Part shown: piece after piece, positions 12,899 to 19,008 of the stretch | Layout of the letters: each line of letters starts with the position of its first letter | Position numbering within the stretch: position 1 is the stretch's first letter | Assembly: GCA_934467435.1 (NCBI GenBank) | Contig: CAKSLR010000017.1 | Coordinates: 1-19,008, forward strand | Source of the DNA: an uncultured Eubacteriales bacterium | Lineage (GTDB): Bacteria; Bacillota; Clostridia; Oscillospirales; CAG-272 | Reading direction: 5' to 3' | DNA length: 19,008 bases | Program-made: the position numbers and the translations under genes | The notes under the pieces: generated by a model | Seen by the model: the letters and a program-made list of their open reading frames with translations, nothing else | The model's database searches: none | Told to the model about the DNA's origin: nothing

Positions 12899-15274
12899 AT
12901 GCTGATTTCGATGAACTGGATCGGAGATTTTGTGGATCTCTCCGGCCTTGACAAAGAAGCCCTGATCCATCGTTTCACCCTCTCTACCGCCGAAGTGGAG
13001 GAAGTCTACCATCATGGTATCGACACCCACGGCGTGGTGGTTGCCGAGATTGCATCCGTAGAGAATCACCCGAACTCCGCCAAACTGCACCTGCTGAAAA
13101 TCAACAACGGTAAGGAACTGGTAGATTGCGTTTGCGGCGCGCCGAACGTGCGGGTCGGCATGCGCGTGGTGTTTGCCACCGAGGGCGGTGCGGTCTGCGG
13201 CAAGCCGATCACCCGTGCCACCGTGGCGGGCTACCCTTCCTGCGGGATGTGTTGCTCGGAGGCGGAACTCGGCATCAGCGCCGAGAACAGCGGACTGATG
13301 GAGATTACCGACGACATTCCGCTCGGCACCGATATCAAGACCGTTTATGATCTGGAAGACACCGTATTTGAAGTGGATAACAAATCCCTGACCAACCGCC
13401 CCGATCTTTGGGGGCACTACGGCATTGCGCGGGAAATTGCAACCCTGGCAGGCAGAGAGTTGCGCCCGGTTCCGGTGGTGGATACCGCCTGCTACGCCGG
13501 GCTGCCCGAGGTGCCGATCACCGTTGCCGATGAAAATCTCTGCTACCGTTATACCGGCATCAAGGTAGAGAACATTCAAAAGAATGTCAGCCCGGTCAAC
13601 CTGCGGATTCGCCTGTTTTACTGCGGCAGCCGTGCCATCAACCTGCTTGCCGACCTGACCAACTATGTAATGATGGAACTTGGGCAGCCGATGCACGCTT
13701 TTGATTTGCGCCGTGTTGATGCCGTGGAAATCAAGCGGTTCCCCGCCCCCTTCTCCTTCACCACGCTGGACGGCAACGAACACGAAATCGACCCCGAAAC
13801 GCTGATGATCTGCTCCCACGGCGCCCCCGTGGCGGTTGCCGGCGTCATGGGCGGTCTGAATTCCGAGATTGAAAACGACACCACTTCCCTGCTTCTCGAA
13901 AGTGCGAATTTTGACGGTGTCTCGGTGCGCAAGTCCGAATCCAAACTCGGCATGCGGACGGATGCCAGTATGCGTTACGAAAAGTTCCTTGACCCTGAGA
14001 TGACGGTGACGGCAAGCGCACGATTCCTTTTCCTGCTCTTTGCCATCGACCCCGGTGCGCGCGTGATTTCGGCGCTGACCGACTGCTATGTTCACCGTTT
14101 CCCCACCATCACCCTGCAAATTACCCGTCGCTACATTGACCGGTATACTGGCATCACCATCACGGACGCGGAGATTCTGCGTACGCTGACGGCGCTCGGG
14201 TTCCGTGTGGAGCAGGCAGACGACACCTTTACCGTTCAGGTTCCGAGTTGGCGTGCCACGAAGGACGTCACCATCAAAGCCGACCTGATTGAGGAAATCA
14301 CACGAATCTACGGTTACGACAACTTTGAAATTCAGACCACCCGCAGCCCCCTGCGCCCGGTACGCCGCAGCGTACAGAATGTGGACGACAACCGCGCAAA
14401 AGACATCCTGGTTTCTTCTTACGCGCTGCATGAGGTGCACTCTTATATCTGGGATAATCAGGTAAAGAACAAGGCGCTTGGCATTCTGCCGGAAGAAAAT
14501 GTACGGATTCTGAACGCGGGCACGCCGGAACAGGATACGCTGCGTTCCTCCATGATCCCCACGCTGCTTGCCTTTGCATCGGAAAACCGCGGCTTTGCGG
14601 AAGAATACGGTCTGTTTGAGATCGGACGCACCGTGGAGGGGCTAGGTGAGGACGGCAACTGCCGGGAGCGCAAAAAACTCGGCATTGTGCTGTACAGCAA
14701 AAAACAGGATGAAGAAGCGCTTTACCTGCGCGCACGGGATATGGTAGTTTCTCTTTGCCGTGAGATCAAACACATCGCACCGGTGTTCACCGCAGGCGAG
14801 GGCGTTTGCCACGCATGGCAGCACCCCGTCAACACGGCATCGGTCACGCTCGGGGGGACGAAAATCGGTTTTCTTTCCGCCCTGCACCCGGCCGTTGCCA
14901 CCAAACTCGACCGCCATGCCGCCTGCGTTGCTGCCGAGGTGGATATGGATACCTTTGCCACCATCCCCGTACACACCCTGCAGTACCGGGAGCCTTCCCG
15001 TTTCCCCGGCATGGATATTGACCTGACCGTGGTGACGGACCCCGCTACGCTTGTATTCGCGGAAGTCGAGGAAAAAATCCGTTCTGCCGGCGGCGCGTAC
15101 CTGGACACCGTGACGGTGACCGACATTTATGAAAGTGAGAGCACTTCCAGCGTAACCTTCCGGCTTTCCTTCTGCTCGAAAGAAAAGACGCTTGCCAAAG
15201 CGGAAATTCAGGCGGATGTGGATGCCGTACTTGCCGCGCTTGCCGCGGACGGCATGGTGCTGAAAACGGTATAA
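12899..15274 (+). CDS. pheT: phenylalanine--tRNA ligase beta subunit
   Basis: The 791-residue beta subunit (usual length about 795) contributes tRNA binding and editing to the PheST enzyme. It begins at ATG 12899 after AAGGAGGAG. Domains in order are an EMAP-like tRNA-binding domain (about 40-150, VVVAEIASVENHPNSAKLHL), the B3/B4 editing domain (about 200-370, with VMMELGQPMHAFDLR and VAVAGVMGGLNSEI), B5 (about 400-470, ending DLIEEITRIYGYD), a catalytic-like core, and the C-terminal FDX-ACB anticodon-binding domain (about 700-791, SRFPGMDIDLTVV). A phosphodiesterase gene follows after 15 bases. A very long open frame on the opposite strand is a composition shadow. Confidence 0.97.
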   Translation: MLISMNWIGDFVDLSGLDKEALIHRFTLSTAEVEEVYHHGIDTHGVVVAEIASVENHPNSAKLHLLKINNGKELVDCVCGAPNVRVGMRVVFATEGGAVCGKPITRATVAGYPSCGMCCSEAELGISAENSGLMEITDDIPLGTDIKTVYDLEDTVFEVDNKSLTNRPDLWGHYGIAREIATLAGRELRPVPVVDTACYAGLPEVPITVADENLCYRYTGIKVENIQKNVSPVNLRIRLFYCGSRAINLLADLTNYVMMELGQPMHAFDLRRVDAVEIKRFPAPFSFTTLDGNEHEIDPETLMICSHGAPVAVAGVMGGLNSEIENDTTSLLLESANFDGVSVRKSESKLGMRTDASMRYEKFLDPEMTVTASARFLFLLFAIDPGARVISALTDCYVHRFPTITLQITRRYIDRYTGITITDAEILRTLTALGFRVEQADDTFTVQVPSWRATKDVTIKADLIEEITRIYGYDNFEIQTTRSPLRPVRRSVQNVDDNRAKDILVSSYALHEVHSYIWDNQVKNKALGILPEENVRILNAGTPEQDTLRSSMIPTLLAFASENRGFAEEYGLFEIGRTVEGLGEDGNCRERKKLGIVLYSKKQDEEALYLRARDMVVSLCREIKHIAPVFTAGEGVCHAWQHPVNTASVTLGGTKIGFLSALHPAVATKLDRHAACVAAEVDMDTFATIPVHTLQYREPSRFPGMDIDLTVVTDPATLVFAEVEEKIRSAGGAYLDTVTVTDIYESESTSSVTFRLSFCSKEKTLAKAEIQADVDAVLAALAADGMVLKTV

Positions 15275-15289
15275 CGCAAGGAGCCTGCC

Positions 15290-15841
15290 ATGAAAATTCT
15301 GATTGCCTCCGACCTGCACGGGGATGCGGCGGGTTGCCGCGCCCTGCTTTCGGCACGGGAGCGCGAGGGAGCGGAGGAGGTCGTGCTGCTCGGCGACCTC
15401 CTCTACCACGGGCCGCGCAACGACCTGCCCCCCGCCTATGCGCCGAAAGAAGTCATTTCCCTGCTCTCCTCCCTCTCGCCCGCACCGCTTTGCGTGCGCG
15501 GCAACTGTGACGCGGAAGTGGATCAGATGGTTCTTCCCTTCCCGATTCTTGCCGATTACGCCCAGTTCGTATGGGATGGCGTGCGGATCTTTGCCACGCA
15601 CGGACACCACGCATCGCCCGCGGCGCTGCCCCCTTCCCTGCGGGATGGAGATGTATTTCTTTCCGGGCACACGCACCTGTACACCCTGCGGCGGGAGGAA
15701 GTGAGCGGCGTTTATCTTCTGAACCCCGGTTCCCCTTCTCTTCCGAAGGGCGGCAATGTGCCGAGTTACCTGCTGTATGAGAACCGCACCTTTACCCTGA
15801 AGGATCTTTCGGGCAACGTGCTCTCCTCCCTTTCGGTATAA
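15290..15841 (+). CDS. YfcE/MJ0936-type metallophosphoesterase
   Basis: A 183-residue calcineurin-like phosphoesterase of the short, single-domain kind related to E. coli YfcE, likely a two-metal phosphodiesterase of unknown natural substrate. Metal ligands are visible: Asp8 and His10 in SDLHGD, Asp36 in LLGDLLYHGP, Asn72 in RGNCD, His104 in THGH, and His127/His129 in SGHTH; NPGS (145-148) is a further family mark. The start is ATG 15290 with AAGGAG. It is the third gene of the pheS-pheT operon and ends at the convergent terminator. The gene symbol yfcE is possible but orthology cannot be proven here. Confidence 0.9.
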   Translation: MKILIASDLHGDAAGCRALLSAREREGAEEVVLLGDLLYHGPRNDLPPAYAPKEVISLLSSLSPAPLCVRGNCDAEVDQMVLPFPILADYAQFVWDGVRIFATHGHHASPAALPPSLRDGDVFLSGHTHLYTLRREEVSGVYLLNPGSPSLPKGGNVPSYLLYENRTFTLKDLSGNVLSSLSV

Positions 15842-15876
15842 AAAATTCCCGGTGATGATATCACCGGGAATTTTTT
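15841..15876. terminator. bidirectional terminator between convergent pheST and aro operons
   Basis: AAAAATTCCCGGTGAT (15841-15856) pairs perfectly, 16 bp, with its reverse complement (15860-15875) around the loop GAT, with A and T runs on the outer sides. It begins within the stop of the phosphoesterase gene and overlaps the stop codon of the leftward DAHP synthase gene, serving both. Confidence 0.95.
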
Positions 15877-16906
15877 ATACCCGCTCGGCAAGGGAAAGCA
15901 GGAGCCTCTCGCTCTTCTCCCACCCGAGGCAGGGGTCGGTAATCGAACAGCCGAACCTGCCGCCGCCCACCGGCTGATTGCCATCCAAGAGGTAGCTCTC
16001 GATCATCAACCCGCGCAGAATCCGGCGCACATCGGCACTTTGTTCCCGGCTTTTCAGGACATCAAAAACCACCTCCGCCTGCTTTTCGCAGCGTTTACCG
16101 GAATTGGCGTGGTTCGCATCCACAATCACGGCAGGATTGGCAAGCTGCAGCGAGGCAAACAGTTCTCCCACCCGCAAAAGGTCGGAAAGACCGTAGTTCG
16201 GCATCATGGTTCCCGCCCCATCGGTATAGCCGCGCAAAATCGCGTGGGAGAGCGGGTTACCGCTGCTCTCTACCTCCCAACCGCGGTAGATAAAGCGGTG
16301 CGGGTGGCGCGCTGCCACAATGGCGTTCATCATCACCGAAAGGTCGCCGCCGGTCGGGTTTTTCATACCGACGGGAACCGACAACCCGCTGGCAGTCAGG
16401 CGGTGCTGCTGATTCTCAACCGACCGTGCGCCAACGGCAGTGTAGGAGAGCAGATCGTTGAGGTATCGGTATTCTTCGGGATAAAGCATTTCATCCGCGC
16501 CACTGAGCCCGGTTTCCCGCAAAACGCGCATATGCAGTTCCCGCATGGCGACAAGACCGCGGAACAAATCCGGCGCGCCGGCAGGGTCGGGCTGGTGAAG
16601 AAGCCCTTTGTATCCGTCCGCCGCGGTGCGCGGTTTACCCGTATAAACGCGCGGAATGAGCAGCAGTTTCTCCTTTACCCGCTCAGCAAGCGTGGCAAGT
16701 CGGGAAACATACGCCAGCACGCTGTCCTCCGCATCTGCCGAGCAGGGACCGATCACCACGAGCAGCCGCGCGTCCTCCCCGCGCAGAATCGCGGCAATCT
16801 CCCCGTCCCGCCGCTTTTTGTTTTCTTTCATTTTCTGCGTCAGCGGGTACATCTCTTTCACTTCCTTTGGGATGGGAAGTTTCCGCAAAAACCGCATATT
16901 TTCCAC
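15875..16906 (-). CDS. aroF: 3-deoxy-7-phosphoheptulonate (DAHP) synthase, type I alpha
   Basis: This enzyme condenses phosphoenolpyruvate with erythrose 4-phosphate, the first step of the shikimate pathway. The 343 residues match the AroF/G/H family length. Motifs include VIGPCSADAED (52-62, Cys55 a metal ligand), IPRVYTGKPRT (84-94), GARSVENQQHR (159-169), KNPTGGD (182-188), VDANHANSGK (262-271, His266), Glu303 and a C-terminal GCSITDPCLGW. There is no fused chorismate mutase. The start is GTG 16906 with GAGGTGA partly inside the aroA stop; the gap from aroA is 9 bases. It is the last gene of a leftward operon ending in the bidirectional terminator. The N-terminal arm typical of feedback-controlled enzymes is present. 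The choice among the aroF, aroG and aroH names is arbitrary. Confidence 0.95.
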   Translation of the reverse strand: MENMRFLRKLPIPKEVKEMYPLTQKMKENKKRRDGEIAAILRGEDARLLVVIGPCSADAEDSVLAYVSRLATLAERVKEKLLLIPRVYTGKPRTAADGYKGLLHQPDPAGAPDLFRGLVAMRELHMRVLRETGLSGADEMLYPEEYRYLNDLLSYTAVGARSVENQQHRLTASGLSVPVGMKNPTGGDLSVMMNAIVAARHPHRFIYRGWEVESSGNPLSHAILRGYTDGAGTMMPNYGLSDLLRVGELFASLQLANPAVIVDANHANSGKRCEKQAEVVFDVLKSREQSADVRRILRGLMIESYLLDGNQPVGGGRFGCSITDPCLGWEKSERLLLSLAERV

Positions 16907-16915
16907 AAAGTCACC

Positions 16916-18118
16916 TCATTCCGTTTCTTCCGTCACGGCACCGAGCGCCCGCAGGCGCGAAAAAAAGTCGGGCATACTCTTCTCTACCGCCTCTGCCCCC
17001 GTAAGAGTACCGCCCACCAGGCAAAGCAGCACCCCAAGCGCCATGGCAACCCGGTGGTCGCCGTGCGAGGCAAGCGGCACCGACGGCGCCCGCGCGCCGC
17101 CGGTAACGAAGATTGCGTTTTCCTCCACTGTCACAAAGCAGCCGCATTTTTGCAGTTCCTCTGCCATGCTGCGGGCGCGGTCACTCTCTTTATACGCCAG
17201 CCGTCGGGTGCCGCGCAGTCTGCCCCCGTGGGTCAGCGCGGCAACCACCAGTAAAATGGGGGCAAGATCCGGGCAGTTCTGCACATCCAGCACCGCGCCG
17301 GGAGAACGCAGTGCCGCCAAGTAATTCTCCGCCACCGCGTCGCCCTGCAAGCCGGATTCATCGTTCCCCACTACCGTAACCTCCTGCCCGAGCGCCCGCA
17401 GGGCAAGAAAGTTGGCGGCACCCGAGGCATCTCCCGGCACCGTCACATCGGCAGGGGTATAGCGCTGCGCGCCGGGAATCCGGTATCCGTCCGCCGTCCG
17501 GCAGACCGAAACGCCGAATGCGGAAAGCACCGCCTCGGTCATGTGCAGATAAGGAACGCTTTCCACCGGCGGCAGAAGATGCAGAACGCTATCCCCCGGA
17601 AGCAGCGGCAGGGCAAACAGCAACCCGCTGGCAAACTGGCTGCTGATATTCCCGGGGATGGTGTAATCCCCTGCCGAAAGACACCCCGCGACCCGGATGC
17701 CACCCGCCCCGGCGGCATACAGAAAGCCGCGCTCCCGGCAGACCGTTTCATACACCCCCATCGGGCGGGCAAGAAGGGTGGGTGCCGCTTCCAGACAACG
17801 TTCTTTGCCGTCCAGAAGGCAAAGCGGAAGCAAAAATCGCAGGGTGCTGCCGCTTTCCCCACAGAAAAGCGGCGCGCCCGCAGCAAAGGGCGGAACGCCG
17901 CGCGCCACGCGCACGGCATTCCCTGTCCGCTCCCAGGATACGCCGAGTGCCGAAAGCGCGCGCAGCGTGGCAAGAACATCCGCCCCCTGCGGCAGATGAT
18001 ACACGCACCCGCCTTCCCCAGCCAGTGCCGCCGCGATCAGGGCGCGGTGCGCCACGCTTTTGGAAGAGGGCACGGTAACCGTGCCGTGCAGGCGGGACGG
18101 TTGGATGGTCAGATTCAT
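16916..18118 (-). CDS. aroA: 3-phosphoshikimate 1-carboxyvinyltransferase (EPSP synthase)
   Basis: The enzyme joins PEP to shikimate 3-phosphate in the sixth step of the shikimate pathway. It is slightly short for the family at 400 residues. Motifs are VPSSKSVAHRALIAAAL near the N-terminus (PEP and shikimate lysine), CGESGSTLRFLLPL where classic class I enzymes have GNAGTAMRP, GNISSQFASGLLFALP, VPGDASGAANFLALRALG, YKESDRARSMAEEL and SHGDHRVAMALGV. ATG 18118 overlaps the stop of the upstream aroE-aroK gene as ATGA, with GGGAGG 7 bases before; the TTG at 18124 is too close to that site. It lies between the aroE-aroK fusion and the DAHP synthase gene in one leftward operon. Confidence 0.96.
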   Translation of the reverse strand: MNLTIQPSRLHGTVTVPSSKSVAHRALIAAALAGEGGCVYHLPQGADVLATLRALSALGVSWERTGNAVRVARGVPPFAAGAPLFCGESGSTLRFLLPLCLLDGKERCLEAAPTLLARPMGVYETVCRERGFLYAAGAGGIRVAGCLSAGDYTIPGNISSQFASGLLFALPLLPGDSVLHLLPPVESVPYLHMTEAVLSAFGVSVCRTADGYRIPGAQRYTPADVTVPGDASGAANFLALRALGQEVTVVGNDESGLQGDAVAENYLAALRSPGAVLDVQNCPDLAPILLVVAALTHGGRLRGTRRLAYKESDRARSMAEELQKCGCFVTVEENAIFVTGGARAPSVPLASHGDHRVAMALGVLLCLVGGTLTGAEAVEKSMPDFFSRLRALGAVTEETE

Positions 18119-19008
18119 CGGCAAGCCTCCCGGAATTCCGCGGCAATCGCCGCACCCGTGCCGGCAACATTCCCTTCCCGCACCGGCACACAGGCATCCG
18201 CTGCGGCGCGGTAAAGAGGGAGCCGCCGTTCATATAAGCGCAGAATATCCGCGCGTGTTGCCGAGAGCGGGCGGGAGGCATCACAGGGGAGTGCCGCCAC
18301 GTCCCGCGCAAGGAAATAAAGCCGACCCGTGCGCCGCAGCGCCGTAACATTTTCCACGCGCAGCACGCTGCCGCCGCCGCAGGCAATGACCGCCCCTTCC
18401 GCAAGGGAGGAGACCCGCGCGATCGCGCGGGTCTCCCGCGCGCGGAAGCCGTTTTCCCCTTCCATGGCAAAGATGGCGGGAATCGACCTTCCCGCCTCCC
18501 GTACAATCTCCTCATCCGTGTCGAAGAACGGACGCCCGAGCCGGGTGGCAAGGGTGCGCCCGACAGTGGTCTTTCCTGCACCGGGCATTCCGATCAGAAC
18601 GATGTTTTCTTTGCTTTGCAACAGCGCGCAGTACACCGTGTCCGCATCCTTTTCCCGCATTGGGGCGCCGAAAAGTTCGGCGGCGCGAAGTGCCTGCGCC
18701 ACCAGCATATAAAGCCCCCCGGCAGCGGGAATGCCCCGCTCCCGCGCCGCCAGCACCAGGGAGGTACGCAGGGGGTGGTAGATCACGTCAATCACACCGC
18801 GAAGGCAGGGGAACCCGTCAAGCGAAAGCGGCATCTCCTGCTCGTGCGGAAACATGCCGACGGGGGTCGTGTTGAGGATGACCGTAGTATCGCTCTGCGC
18901 CGCTGCCGCTGCGTAGGTCAGGGCACCGTCTTTGCCCGTACGGCTGACCATACGGATTTCCCGTGCCCCTGCCGCCTGTGCAACGGCAAATGCGGTATGC
19001 GCCGTACC
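18115..19008 (-). CDS. aroE-aroK: shikimate dehydrogenase-shikimate kinase fusion (5' end outside window)
   Basis: Two enzymes in one frame. The frame is open to the window edge, so the N-terminal substrate-binding part of AroE is missing. The visible first part has the NADPH fold and C-terminal AroE marks: GTAHTAFAVAQAAGA at the start, MVSRT, NTTPVGM, DVIYHPLRT and GGLYMLVAQALRAAE. After a short linker comes shikimate kinase: Walker A GMPGAGKTTVG, DTDEEI, the shikimate-binding FRARE, CGGG and a C-terminal lid with SRPLS. Together they reduce 3-dehydroshikimate to shikimate and phosphorylate it, the two steps before AroA. The stop overlaps aroA by 4 bases, so three consecutive pathway steps are coded in one coupled unit. 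The visible part is 297 residues. Confidence 0.94.
   Translation of the reverse strand, partial: GTAHTAFAVAQAAGAREIRMVSRTGKDGALTYAAAAAQSDTTVILNTTPVGMFPHEQEMPLSLDGFPCLRGVIDVIYHPLRTSLVLAARERGIPAAGGLYMLVAQALRAAELFGAPMREKDADTVYCALLQSKENIVLIGMPGAGKTTVGRTLATRLGRPFFDTDEEIVREAGRSIPAIFAMEGENGFRARETRAIARVSSLAEGAVIACGGGSVLRVENVTALRRTGRLYFLARDVAALPCDASRPLSATRADILRLYERRLPLYRAAADACVPVREGNVAGTGAAIAAEFREACR

Noticed and set aside
11993..14440. 815-codon open frame on the minus strand across pheS-pheT
   Set aside because: It is fully antisense to two certain genes, lacks any recognisable motif, and is typical of long shadow frames in GC-rich coding DNA.
16040..17254. 404-codon + strand open frame opposite the DAHP synthase and aroA genes
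   Set aside because: Antisense to two strongly supported genes; composition is His/Arg/Gly-rich as expected from the complement of GC-rich codons.

Overview
The window reads as part of a chromosome of a GC-rich member of the Clostridia (Bacillota). Supporting this are AGGAGG-type ribosome binding sites, TTGACA/TATAAT promoters, a Firmicutes-like pheS-pheT operon and Clostridia-style XRE regulators. It may come from a gut lineage near Oscillospirales or Christensenellales, but the genus cannot be read from the sequence. Three blocks differ clearly in base composition and function.

Block 1 (1-5915, visibly AT-rich, all + strand) is the 3' part of a phage-defence operon of BREX type 4 character. 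It holds the C-terminal end of a probable BrxC-type ATPase (cut by the window edge), a PglZ-family phosphatase-fold protein, a short BrxL AAA+ protein, a small CxxC/CxxC zinc-ribbon protein read with a GTG start inside the brxL tail, and a cysteine desulfurase. The zinc-ribbon reading frame is split by an in-frame TAA, after which the same frame continues with a protein-like tail. A sulfur-releasing enzyme beside BREX-4 genes fits sulfur-based DNA marking, since type 4 BREX carries the PAPS-reductase-like BrxP. BrxP itself would lie upstream, outside the window.

Block 2 (5916-6321) has no convincing gene. It contains a leftward promoter, five 19-21 bp direct repeats, and two terminator-like hairpins; the right-hand one was probably the original terminator of the tRNA-Pro gene.

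Block 3 (6322-11609, GC-rich) is an integrative element of about 5.2 kb inserted in the 3' half of tRNA-Pro(GGG), bounded by 47-bp identical direct repeats. It carries a leftward XRE repressor facing a rightward operon. That operon encodes two tiny membrane proteins, a second XRE protein, a small basic protein, two zinc-ribbon proteins, a sigma-factor-like protein with a long basic tail, an HUH rolling-circle replication initiator and a tyrosine integrase. Three operator-like palindromes lie in the divergent control region, one of them exactly filling the -35/-10 spacer. A nested inverted repeat before the Rep gene looks like its replication origin. A hairpin-rich, apparently non-coding stretch of about 0.5 kb lies at the left end. 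No conjugation or capsid genes are visible, so the element is probably a non-self-transmissible IME or satellite.

Block 4 (11564-19008) is core chromosome. It holds tRNA-Pro (-), then pheS-pheT-phosphodiesterase (+) from a consensus promoter. These converge, through a shared perfect hairpin terminator, on a leftward shikimate operon of aroE-aroK fusion (cut by the window end), aroA and a DAHP synthase gene. Phenylalanyl-tRNA charging and aromatic amino acid synthesis are thus neighbours.
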